A DNA stretch of 60,000 nucleotides, taken from Bolinopsis microptera. Its lineage: Eukaryota > Ctenophora > Tentaculata > Lobata > Bolinopsidae. Position numbers and translations under genes: made by a program. Below the pieces are notes generated by a model, which saw nothing but the letters and a program-made list of their open reading frames with translations, was not told where the DNA came from and did not search any database. Shown here piece after piece: positions 22,801-35,700 of the stretch. Numbering within the stretch: position 1 is the first letter of the stretch; each line of letters opens with the position of its first letter. The stretch lies in contig NC_087080.1 in the NCBI RefSeq assembly GCF_026151205.1, positions 16,965,337 through 17,025,336 on the forward strand, given 5' to 3'.

Positions 22801-25800
22801 GCACTGGCGCTATAAAAAATCTAAATTCGGCGTTCACGCCCTACGTACAGATTCAAAACGTTCATATCTCGAAGATTGAAAAACATAACCAATTATTTGT
22901 TCTGCACAATATAAAAACTTAAAAATACTTTTATTCTGTTTGATAAAATAAGCTTCAAGCTTCGGGTTAGTCAAAACAATTTCCCGTCTCATTTTAATAA
23001 GTTAAACAATTCTCATTTTAATAAGTTAAACAATTCTCACCTAAAGTGGTGAATACTACTCACGATAAATTTAATTACCTCCAAGTTTAAAGTAGTTATA
23101 TCTTTCAACATTGGTCTTCAGCCGGTTTGAGACACGTGTAGATTTTGCAGTATTGGATTTAGCTCCAATCATACTGTCACTGGGATTTTGCCTAATAAGC
23201 TCAATAACAGGCTGCTTAGCTACAAGTTTAGGCCTCTTTAAGCTCAAGTCAATAGTCGGCTGCGGTATGTTACTGGTTTTAGGCTCAGGATTATTAATTA
23301 TAGGTACCGCTTGGTCAGGCTCTGGTTCAAAAGCACTGGGTTTATGCCAAGGCACGTGTGTATTCTCATGTTCACACGGTTCTACTGAATCAGGCCAGTC
23401 ACCAAGATCGACTGCACGGACTAAATGATCCACATGCCTGCGTTCTACATTACCAGACAGGGATTTGACCAAGTAAACTTTACAACCTTCCTTGCCTATA
23501 ATATTACCTTTATACCACTGGTCTGTCCTCACGTTGTATATCCTCACTCTCTCTCCGATCTGGAATGTTCTTAGCGTCTTTTCTTCACCATTTTTCAGAT
23601 ATCTATCCAGATTATCAGGTCTGTTGGTTAACGGATCCAACAGTGAAAGTAGAGTTCTCGTGGGTCTGTTGAACATCATCATTGCTGGTGATTTCTTCGT
23701 TACAGAATTTGGTGTGTTTCTGTAGTGTAGTAACCAGTTTGCGAGATTCTTTTCGTAATTTTCATTTCTTCTTCCAGCTTTCTCCATTGCTCTCTTGAAA
23801 GTCTGCACTGCTCTTTCCGCTATGCCGTTCGTATTTGGAGAATAAGTCGGTACTAATACAGGTTGAATACCGTTACTTTTCAGGAAGTTAACGATCTCTT
23901 CACTCTTTAACTGTTGTGCATTATCAGAACACAATATAACTGGTAAACCATGTATTGCGAACAACTTTCTCAACTCTCTGATTGTAGATGATGAAGTAGT
24001 ACTGGACTTCATGTTAATCACCTCAATCCATTTCGTATACACGTCGACAACCACTAACCACATTACACCGTGAACAGGTCCACAAAAGTCCACGTGTATG
24101 CGTTCCCAAGGTCTCGTTGCTGGTTTCCAAGGATGGGGCTTTGACTTGTTTGGAAGATTCTGACTGTCTTGACATGCTCCACATTTCTTTGTCATCTTCT
24201 CAATGTCATCGTTTATGCGTGGCCACCACACATACGAGCGAGCTAGAGCTTTCACTGCCACAACTCCTTGATGTGCTAGATGCAGCAACTCTAGAACTTC
24301 TTCTCTGAGCTTTTCTGGTACTATGATCCGGCTACCCCATAGCACACATCCTTGTTCTGTCGACAATTCAGTCCGTCTCTCGAAGTATGGTCTAATATCC
24401 TCCTGATATTTAGTTAACCTGCTAGGCCAACCCTCTAACACAAACTTCATAACCTTGCTAAGTACGCTATCTAACCTAGTTAACCTGCTAACTGAGTTAA
24501 AGTTAATAATGGGAGTCTCGGCAAACGTGTTGAAAAACACATCAGCCACGTCAGTGTCGTCGTCCTCTACGATCTTCAGCGGATATCTGGAACACACATC
24601 AGCGTTGGAGTGCTCCTCAGTTGGTCTGTACTGTATCTTGTACTGGTAACATGCGAGAGTATGAGCCCATCGTACTAGTCTGCTCGCAGCCATCTCGGGT
24701 ATCGCTTTGTTCTCCTTAAGAATATACACCAGGGGTTTATGGTCCGTCACAAGTGTAAATCGTCTTGCATACACAAATCTGTGGAACTTGGTAACACCCC
24801 ATACAAGACTTAGAGCTTCTTTCTCGATTTGGGAATAATTCCTTTCTGCTTTAGACAACGTTCGAGACACAAACTCAATCGGCCTCTCCGTTCCATCTTC
24901 GAAAACATGCGATATAACTGCACCCAAACCAGTTTTGGACGCATCAGTATCTATCTTAACAGCCAACTTTGGATCATAAGGAATCACTACAGCACTTGAA
25001 ACTAGTGCCTTCTTCAAAGCGTCAAAAGCTTGTTTCTCCTCTTTTTCAAATGTCCAAGGTACTCCACGTCTCAGCTTGTTTAATGGTTCCACTATCGTCG
25101 AAAGATTCTTGATGAACCGTCCGTAGTATTGACACGCTGACAGGAATGATATAAGAGCGGGTAACGATTCTGGGTACTCAGCTTTCATCAGTGTCTCTAC
25201 CTTATCTACACTGGGTCGTATTCCTTCTGCTGAGATCAAATAGCCTAGGTATTTCACTTCGTCTTTCAGGAATTCACTTTTCTTCAAGTTGCATCTGAAG
25301 TTTGCGACTTCTAGCCGTTTTATAACTTCCTCTAGATTATCCAGGTGTTCCTCTTCGGTTTGTCCGGTCACTAGTATATCGTCTACACGACACACGGTAC
25401 TTTTGCACCCTCTCAGTACACTATCCATAGTTTGCTGAAAGATGGCGGTGGCAGACGATACACCGTATGGCAACCGATTCCATACCAATAAACCTTTCGT
25501 CGTGTTTATCGTGGTCAGCTTCTTGTCTGCCTCTCTCAATGCAAGATGATTATAAGCTTGTCTGATGTCCAGTTTCGAAAACTGCTTTCCTCCCCTCATA
25601 GGGTGGAAACACTCGTCAACAGTAGGCAGTGGATACTGTTTAGTCTCGAGGTTTATGTTCAGAGTACTCTTGTAGTCTCCGCAGATCCGAACTGTGGAAT
25701 CAGGTTTTAGAACTGGCACAATCGGTGAAGCGAACTGACTGTGATCAACTGGAGTCAGAATCTTGTCTGCAACCATCTGGTCAATCGTCTCCTCGATGCG

Positions 25801-28800
25801 TTCCTTCAGAGCGTACGGAACAGTCCTTGCTTTCCGGAACACAGGTTTGAAGTTTTCTTTCAGTTGTAGCTGAGCCTCGTACCCAACCACTTCTCCAATA
25901 CCAGGTTCAAACACTTTGCTCTGTCTCAGCTTAGCTAACCGAGCTTCACGCGACTTCTCGTCTGTAGAGAAACTGTCGCTCACTGTCTTGTCATTGGTCA
26001 CGGTCTGTCTTATAGCACCCTCCTGGTCTAACCTATACAGATACTCACCGTGGTCGTCATGATCTCCGTCTGTCACGTCACCTGGAACAACTGATGCACA
26101 ACCTGGTACGGATACCTTGTTATATCCCTCTGTACCTTTGCCTGCTAACTTATCCTTAACAGCTAGCCTGGTGCAAGAAAACGTGTCCTGACTTAACAGT
26201 TTACTTGACCAATCCTGTCCCCAGATCAACGCGATCCAGTCACGGCCTAACAACGCAGGAAATGGATCTGAAGCCACATACAGTCTCACCTGGTGATGTC
26301 TGATCTGCCCATAGCGCATGTCTACATCACACATTTGTACTTTATCAATAGTCGACCCATTAGCGACTTTCAAAATCTGTCTCGTCGGCTTCAGTACCAA
26401 ATCTGGAAATAATTTTGTAAATAACGATTCACTGATACATGTCAGTGCTGATCCTGTATCAAGTTCTAACTTTAAACATTTAGATTGAACATGTACGTTT
26501 ACAAATACTTTCTCGCTACTGCTAGATACTTTATTCACAGCGATATAGTTCAAAGATTGAGTTTCACATATGCAATCACTACTTTCATCGACATTTACAG
26601 AATTCTGGTTAAAATCTCTTCCTAAATTTCTACATTGAGTCCGGGTGTGTCCCAACTTCTTACAGTGGAAACAGCTAGTCTTGCACTGCTTTTCAGTACA
26701 ATGGTTGGATTTGACATTCAACTTACACCTAGCACATACCTTTTTTTCGATACTTTTCTTACCACCCTGTGTAGACTCTCCAGATCTGAACTGAGCTCTA
26801 GCTCCCGTCGAAGATGAAGATGAGGGGTATCTTCTTGTTTGGTTCACCTTGTGAACCTCTGCTCTGTTTGTCGTACCTTTCTTGAACACGTGGCTATCCT
26901 TTTGGGCTCGTTCCCTCGCCTCTGCTTTGCTGAAGGCGTTCTTCAACGTAACAGTTTCCAGTTCCAGCAGCTTTATTCTCGTCTCGTTACAAGCCAGACC
27001 AAATATAAACTGATCCCTCACCGCTTGTTCGTAGTGTGCTCCATAGCCACACTTAGCTGCATGAAACCTTAACAAGGCCTCCCAGTCGCTTACTGAAAGT
27101 GTCCCCTGTTGTAATCTGGAAAATGTGTATCTCTGAGATAACACTGTAGGCTCCGGATCCACATTGTTAAGTAACAGTTCCTTAAGAGTATTGTACGGTT
27201 CTTCGATTGGCAGGTTGGGCGCACACAGCATTTTCAGCCGCTCATAACCCTCTGGTCCAATCCACTTGATGAGTTTAACAGCTTTCCACTTTTCATTTGA
27301 GTTTTCATCATCTAGATCCATGAATACCACTTCTAAACGTTCGAACCATGATCTGAGTTTACTACTTTCTGACCATTGTCCAACCGGGTTACCATGATCT
27401 GATTGCATTCTCCTCCTTGGAGTTAAAGTTGACTCAATAACTGGTGGTTGTTGTGATGACGATGATTTCTCCTTATCCTCGTCGCCAGATAAATCTTTGT
27501 TGTCAGGGTCGATCATCGTACAAGGGAAACTCTCATTTGTGTATTAAAAACCCCTATAATGATATAAAATTAAAATCAATATAGTAATCAATATATTATA
27601 AGCAATCAATATATAACTATTACTTAGGTCTGATTTTCGGATTGAACTGTAGGAACATTCGGAGCAATTATACGGTTTTTCACCGGTATGAGTCATTTGA
27701 TGTCGAACCAGGGTTGTTTTCCAGCCAGTACTAAAGGAACATTCGGAGCATTTATATGGTTTTTCACCGGTATGAGTCATCTGATGTTTACTTAGGTCTG
27801 ATTTTCGAATTGAACTGTAGGAACATTCGGAGCATTTATATGATTTTTCACCGGTATGAGTCATCTGATGGCGAACTAAGTTTTGTTTTAAGCTTGCACT
27901 GTAGGAACATTCAGAGCATTTATATGGTTTTTCACTGGTATGAGTCATCTGATGTCCAACCAGGCTTGATTCCCACCCAGTACTAAAGGAACATTCAGAG
28001 CATTTGTACGGTTTTTCACCGGTATGAGTCCTCTGATGTTTAACTAGGTTTTGTTTTAAGCTTGCACTGTAGGAACATTCAGAGCATTTATACGGTTTTT
28101 CACCGGTATGAGTCCTCTGATGTTTAACTAGGTTTGATTTTCGGATTGAACTGTAGGAACATTCGGAGCATTTATACGGTTTTTCACCGGTATGAGTCCT
28201 CTGATGTTTAACTAGGTATGATTTTCGGATTGAACTGTAGGAACATTCAGAGCATTTATACGGTTTTTCACCGGTATGAGTCATCTGATGGCGAACTAAG
28301 TTTTGTTTTACGCTTGCACTGTAAGAACATTCAGAGCATTTATACGGTTTTTCATCGGTATGAGTCCGTTGATGTGAACCTAAAGCTGTTTTTTTGCTTT
28401 CATTGTAGATAAATTCAGAGCGAATGTAAGCATTTTCATTAGGATGAACCCACTGGTAGCGAAGCAATTCTGATTCCTGGTTGGGACAATCCAACTGAGA
28501 AACTGCATTTGAATACACTTCTGATTTAATAAGAAAATTATCTTCCTCCTTCTCAATCTCTGCCTTGATCAATTCCGGTGAAATACTTTCTTCTTCCAAC
28601 TTCATCTCATCTTTAAAGTCTGGAACATTTTGCTGCTCCATTTTACTAAAAAGTTAACGACCTAACAGGATTTTCCGCTTAACAATCGTCATTAGAAAAC
28701 AAAGTTAGTACAAGTTCGAGATCTAAATTCCATTGTTTATTTGAAGAGCTTTTCGCTTTGGTTACATCAGGAAGAAACAAGCTTTTAAAAAGTGTTGGTA

Positions 28801-29681
28801 GTAACCCAGAAAATTTAAAACAAGCGAATATGGTTATCAAATTTGAAACAGGTTCAACTTAAATGTTAATATGGTATTCGGATGCTGATATTATAAAGCC
28901 ACGTAAAGCTATTAAACTACGAAACTTAATATTCTAAACATTTATTAGTAGAGATCTCAAAACTAAAGCTTCAGTATAACTGTTAGTTTGAGCTTCGCTT
29001 ACCACAATACGTTTTGGATAATGGCTAAATGGCAGCTCATGTTACCAAGGCAGCTCATGTTACCAAGGCAGCTTATGTTACCAAGGTCATGAGGCGATTC
29101 TGCGTTGATTCTGAAAATTTCATGAAAAAAATATTGAAACCCTATTGAGTTCTATTGTTTTGAGCGAAGTCAGTTTTGCAAATATCGCGAACTGAGATAT
29201 GGCGATTTTGTTCATTTTTTGCGATTATTTGAACAAAGAATCCACAGTTAGGTAGATGTTGAGCTGATAATCATATAAAATGTGTAGTTTAAGCTTACCT
29301 TTCATAAAAAGTTGGTTTCATTCAAAAATATTGATATTTGACCAATTTATGGGCCAAAATCGATCAAATTTAGTGCGTATACCCAAATATGGGTATATAG
29401 TTTTTTGCTCATAACTCAGTCATTTTTGTCCAATCTTAATAAAAATTCATATACTAGTTCAGAGGACCAAGAGCTACAAGAAGAGCACCTACAATCTGGG
29501 TTTTGGGCATATTTAGGGTATTTGGATAAATTGGGTCTAATTTGGACCAAATATGGGCGTGGCAGCCCCGTGGCACTGTTTGGCGGTTGGGGTCCGGGAC
29601 CCCCTCAAAAGTTTAGTCACCGGGCCTAGATTGTTGGTCAACTGCTATCTCGAAACCAAGTTTCACAAAAAAATCAGGGTG

Positions 29682-29721
<40 letters not shown>

Positions 29722-32700
29722 TTTACAAATCCTAATTTACATAAATTTGTTCCAATTTTCTCAATTTTTCCCAATGTTTCCTTCTCGGAAGACTGGATAT
29801 AGAATCAATTAGGCAATAGTCCATATTCAAGGCATTACATGGGTAATGCCAGCTTTCTCAAGAAATGTTATTAGGTGGTTATACCTTGCATGTTCCTATA
29901 AACGTTTGGTAGCCACCCAGCGTGGAGTGGCTCAGGCAACATATATTAAATCCATTATTGTGAAGGGCCTGAACAGAACTATATATAACGTTACGCCACT
30001 GGACAGGGCCGGGACGGTATTTATGTGTGTCCCATATTGCATCGTTAAAATTGTGGAACATGATGTGATTCAAGGGAGCTTATAGGTAAGCTCTAGGTGG
30101 TTTCATCTCCCCACATTTGACGCATGCTTTGGCAAACAGATTAAATTCTGTTTCCATTTTTGGCCAGTAGAAGTACTGTCTGCATCTCGCAACACAAGCG
30201 TTTGCACCCGGGTGACAGTACGTAATGTTTTCATGAAACAGTCTCATGATATTTTCCTCACACCTTTCTGGCACCAAGATAAGGTAACGTGTCTCATCTT
30301 CATTCCTTTTTACCCATTTTCTCTTGAGGAGCCCGTCTTCCAATATTATCAGATTAAATTGCTTCCAATATGATAATAATCTTTCAGGAGTTCTGTTAAC
30401 CTGTACCATTCCCCGTTGCTTAGCAACCACCCATTCTTTAACAATACTAAGAATGGAGTCTGCTTCCTGTTCCCTTCTTATTTCGTCCAAATCGGGAAGA
30501 ACTTGAGTGACTGGTTCTGCTGCAGTCTGAGAAATGGCAAAGGTTACTTGTTTTTTAGGTTTGTGACTCTTTTTGTCACGGGGTGCTTCCAAATGATTAC
30601 AGTAACATCCTGGAGTTCTCTGTGTCTCCGGCTCAGCCTTTCTTAGTGTGACAGTCCCATCATGCTCTCTTTCAAACAAAAGTTGCAGGTCTGTAACTTC
30701 CTCCTGCAGGTTCAAATCAGAATCCTCCCGAGATACTGTGTCTGCGACATCCTCTATCGCATCACTTAAAGTCAACGTATAGTCAGCCTTGTCAATTACC
30801 TTATCGGACCTTATTTGGACGGACATTACATGAACGGACATAATTATGAACGGACATTAAGGGGGCATACACCAAATCTGTCCAGACCAAATGACCTCAT
30901 AGGCAGTTCAGTGACCTTCTAGCGCACCGTTTCCACACCAAAAAAAATTATTTTGAGAATACCCATTTTTGTAATCGACCATTTCCTGGTTAAGAGTGCA
31001 ATTTTCGGAAAAAATTATTTTGTGGTTGAGACGCTATAAGTTAATCATTTCTTGCGGTATCGGGTTGAAATTTTGCTCGCCGTTTATTCACATCTATTTC
31101 AAGGTGTGTGTAAAATCTTGATATCGTATCTAAAAAGGCTGGTGTGTTATGAATTTTTAAAGTCAAAAAGCTAAAATTGTCCTTTTCAGGCTTATTTTAA
31201 CAAAAAGTCAGTCAGGGAAGATCGGATTGTTTGATGCTTGACATCAAATTGTTCTCTGAATTCTGGCGCAGTTTTTGATGCCCTCAAAAATGTTTTTACT
31301 CATTCACCTTCTGATCTATTGGACCTCAAAGCCAAACAACAAATTTAGGCACATTTTTCGTTTTTAATATTTACTGATTTTTCCAAAATTTTGATAGGAA
31401 TGTGCTAGTGACTTTTTGAAGGGTGCAAAATAACCGCAACTAGCACATTTATATATGAGTTATGAACAAAAAAACACCCTAAAATGCTTCCCTTTGAAGT
31501 TATGGGAGAAAATGTGATTTTTTATCTGCAAAGCCAAAAAATCACATTTTCTCCCATAACTTCAAAGGGAAGCATTTTAGGGTGTTTTGTTGTTCATAAC
31601 TCATATATAAATGTGCTAGTTGCAGTTATTTTGCACCCTTCAAAAAGTCACTAGCACATTCCTATCAAAATTTTGGAAAAATCAGTAAATATTAAAAACG
31701 AAAAATGTGCCTAAATTTGTTGTTTGGCTTTGAGGTCCAATAGATCAGAAGGTGAATGAGTAAAAACATTTTTGAGGGCATCAAAAACTGCGCCAGAATT
31801 CAGAGAACAGTTTGATGTCAAGCATCAAACAATCCGATCTTCCCTGACTGACTTTTTGTTAAAATAAGCCTGAAAAGGACAATTTTAGCTTTTTGACTTT
31901 AAAAATTCATAACACACCAGCCTTTTTAGATACGATATCAAGATTTTACACACACCTTGAAATAGATGTGAATAAACGGCGAGCAAAATTTCAACCCGAT
32001 ACCGCAAGAAATGATTAACTTATAGCGTCTCAACCACAAAATAATTTTTTCCGAAAATTGCACTCTTAACCAGGAAATGGTCGATTACAAAAATGGGTAT
32101 TCTCAAAATAATTTTTTTTGGTGTGGAAACGGTGCGCTAGAAGGTCACTGAACTGCCTATGAGGTCATTTGGTCTGGACGGCACAAACCACTGTTTTGGT
32201 GTATGCCCCCTTAATATGAACGCTCGAAGGCATTCAAAACCATCAAAAATCCGAATTTTTAAAAAAATTCTACGTTTTTTTAATTTCAGCAAATGATTTT
32301 TAAATCCATTTTTTATACAGTAAGTAAGAAAAGCAGTCATTGAGCAGTAAAAATGTTAAAATATGTGTACATTATCAGTTTCTAATATCACATATCATCT
32401 TCATCAAATGGGTTTTCGTGCATGAAATAGTCCATGCTTAAAGCATCAGTGAATTCTAGCTTTTATATGGAAACCTTTTTTTATCACACTACCCCGGTCC
32501 TGCATTTCAGTGTTAACTTTTACAAGCCATTCGGCGTGAAGTGGTTTTATCTTAGACAACTTAAGGTTAACCTTAACATCACGTGGAGCTTTCCCATCAC
32601 TTATCTGTTTCATTACCTCCCCTGAGTAATATGAGCTATAACAACGTCGGACAATGTCCTTGGCAACACGATTTACCGTAATATCTAGAGGCTGGAACAA

Positions 32701-35700
32701 GTAAAGTTTTCTGTGCCTCCGGCAGACCAAGGAGAACCTTTTCGTCGTTAACTTACGGCACAATAAAGTTCTTAAAGTTGTCATATTCTGGACAAAAAGT
32801 TCGAAATGGAAAAATTTTTGAAAAAATTTCAACGGACTTTAACTTGGACGGACATTAATTGAACGGACTTTATTTGAACGGACATTAAGATGAACGCTAG
32901 GGCCTCCAGCGTTCAAGTAATGTCCGTCCAAATAAGGTCCGATAAGGTATAATCTCTGACTCAGTAGGAACTGATCTTTTCATTTCACATTCCTCGCTTA
33001 TTGTCCCCTCTGGTTTGCAACCAGAGCTTTCCTCCGCCTTAACCGTGGGCGATTCAATTTCACGACCACAAGCACTAACTTGTCTAGAAAGTTCTTGTGC
33101 AGTAAACCTGCGTTCATCATTTCGCGAACACTTATCAAGCCCTATGTGTCCTCCCTTATCAGTATCTACCACTTCCGTCTGACATCCCATGTCAACTGTC
33201 TTCCTCCTGAATGGGAATCTACTCAAGAAGTCACAAAGCGTGTTTTTCTTGCCCTCTACGTGCTCTATTGAGAAGGTGAAGTTGGCTAGTTCCTGGCACT
33301 TTCTGATGAGAGATGGATCAGATTTAGAAAACCGATAGTAAACTTTTGCAATCTGTCAAAACTTTGAACTCCGTATTTCTCAGGTACATCTTCCAATGTT
33401 GAATGGCCAATACCATCGCATCAAACTCAAGCTGAGTCTGGCTACGTTCCCTCTTAAACTGTGGGACCGCCTTGCTGTAGAACGCAACTATTCTCCTCTC
33501 TCTTCCCCCGTTAACTGGAAGTTCCTGTGAGAGTGTGGCACCGTACCCATGTTTGCTAGCGTCAACCTGAACCTGGTATGACTTGTAAGGGTCGCTGGTA
33601 TCTGGAATAGCTAAGATAGTGCTCTGGGCTACTGCGTTTTTCAGCTCCTCAAATGCTCTCTGACACTCACTGCTCCATTCAAACTTGGTATCCTTAGCAG
33701 TAAGCTGGTGAAGCGGTCTCGCTAGCCTACTATAGTTCAGGATCCACTTCCGAACATAGTTCAGGGCTCCTAGCACCTATTGGACCCTCTTACTAGTAGT
33801 AGGAACAGGTAACTCAAGTAAGTCCTTGATCCGGTCTTCTGTGATCTGTATTCCTTCATCACTAACAGATACACCTACGAATGTCACTTTCCTCTTTAGT
33901 AACTCGCACTTTTTGGGGGTGAGCTTTAAATTGGCACTCATCAACCTTCCTAGTAGTATTTCTAGCCTGTTAAGATGATCCTCCACCGATGTAGAGCTCA
34001 AAAATAGATCATCTATAAAGAAAATTAGCTGATCGATGGGAATAGTGGCCAGCAACTTGTACATCATCCTCGAAAATGCACTACTAGAGTTTTTGTGCCC
34101 CATAATCATTCTAGCCCAACAATATGACTTGCCCCTGTAAAGAAATGCGGTCATTTTCTTTGACTCCTTAGAATACGGAACCTGCCAGAAGCTTTTACTG
34201 AGGTCGAAACTTGAAAACAACGTATCTGCTCCTATCGTGTCTAGCACGTGGTTCAAGTTAGGTAAGGGATACTTCTTATCTAGACATACCTTGTTTAGAT
34301 TTCTAAGATCCGCTACAAGTCGCCATTAGTTGGGTGTATTCTTCTTTACCAGAAAAATGGGAGAGTTAAACTCACTGGGCTCAAACGTTGGTTCTACTAC
34401 ACCAACCTTGACCATCTGGTCTATCTGCCTGTCCATTTCGTCTCTGAGCTTGTAGGCCGTCGGGATGGGCGTAGTCCAGGCAGGTGATGTCCCCTCCTTC
34501 AGTTTTATTTCAGTCTCAAACTCTGTACAACACCCGATATCAAACTCGTTTCTTGAGAAACACCCTCTATGTTCCCAGATTATCTGCTCAAGACGCTCCC
34601 GGTCATTAGCTGTCATCTCTGCTTCAACCTCGTCAAGTTTCAAGCTCTTGAACAGTTCCTTCTTAGTCCACTGGTCAGTGCAGCTGCTATCCGGTACCCT
34701 CTCGCTACCTGTAGCGTCCTGAATCCCGGAAACGTCCCTGTGTATCGCATCAGCCTCAGGCTTTACTATCGTAACACCGTGTATCATGTGATGATCCCCT
34801 AGCGGTTTTAAATGTCCTATGACAATGTTTCTAAATATTTGAATGGGCCTGTCGGTGGCGTTGATGCATTTCACCGGGACAAATTTACCGCGGGAGTGGA
34901 CTACTGCTGTAGCCATCAAAATGCCTGTGCGCTGCAACCCATTTCTATAATACGGTTCCGTGATGCCCTGATAACTCCCGCCCTTTGCCTGGATTCGGCC
35001 TCCTACAAATTGGGCTGTGTTTGGTGGAATCACAGTCACCTTCGCACATCTGATCTTGAGCCGATCCTTCACAGTTACGTTAGTGGGCTTCTTTCTGAAT
35101 CCGATACTATTGCCGTCTTCCAGGGTTAGTTGGCATTTCTTATAGTCTAATACTATCTTATTGGTCCTGAGAAAATCATCCCCTATAAGAAATTCAGTAT
35201 CTAATAGGTCTGTAACTATGAAATCATGAGAAAAGTGACCTCCAGCTATAACAATGTCCATCCGAATACGGCCCTTGATCGGAATCGTGTCCTGAGAAAA
35301 CGACTTCAGAACCATCTTACAGCTACCAACGTTCTCCTCTAGGCTCCAACCCAAGCTTTTTTACCAGCCCCGTAGAAACAATGCTAACAGCTGACCCACT
35401 ATCTACGAAAAAGAGGACATCAGCACCTCTGCAAAGGCCTTGAATCAGAATATGTTTCCACGACACTGCATTAACCTGACTACTATCTGGCTCTAATTCT
35501 AGAACCTTCCTCCGCGACTGTAATTGAGTCAGGTTTGGTCAGGTTTGAACCAGTCGCGTACCCGTTTAAATGATCATTCTGGTAGTTCATCTGTTGGTGT
35601 TGCTCCGGTAACATCTCACCCTGGCGTTCAACCCGACTTCCCCAAGTACCAGATCTATTTGACGGACAGTCTCTCCTGTAATGTCCCACTTGCTGACAAC

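Larger units (their letters stand above)
22576..27618 (-). mobile_element. Complete Ty3/gypsy LTR retrotransposon, gypsy-1 (5043 bp)
   Basis: Two 132-bp LTRs (22576-22707 and 27487-27618) are identical base for base as far as I can read. They enclose a single 1481-codon gag-pol frame and are flanked by the 5-bp duplication ATTAC. A purine tract (AAAAAGGGGAGA) lies directly before the 3' LTR, and a primer binding site starts at the last base of the 5' LTR. All hallmarks of a complete, very recent insertion are present. The LTR termini are AG...CT, not TG...CA. The host site is zinc-finger copy C, which was destroyed by the insertion. Confidence 0.95.
30799..32947 (-). mobile_element. Pogo/Tigger-like DNA transposon inside gypsy-2
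   Basis: 38-bp terminal inverted repeats (30799-30836 and 32910-32947; one mismatch) start CCTTATCGGACC and are flanked by TA on both sides. Excising the element with one TA restores the gypsy-2 frame, which supports the boundaries. It retains only the C-terminal part of a DDE transposase (32446-32832), and a TTAA-flanked foldback occupies its left half. Non-autonomous. Confidence 0.8.

Noticed and set aside
30790-30841. First 15 residues of the integrase-containing frame as a real start
   Set aside because: They are encoded by the terminal repeat of the inserted pogo-like element.
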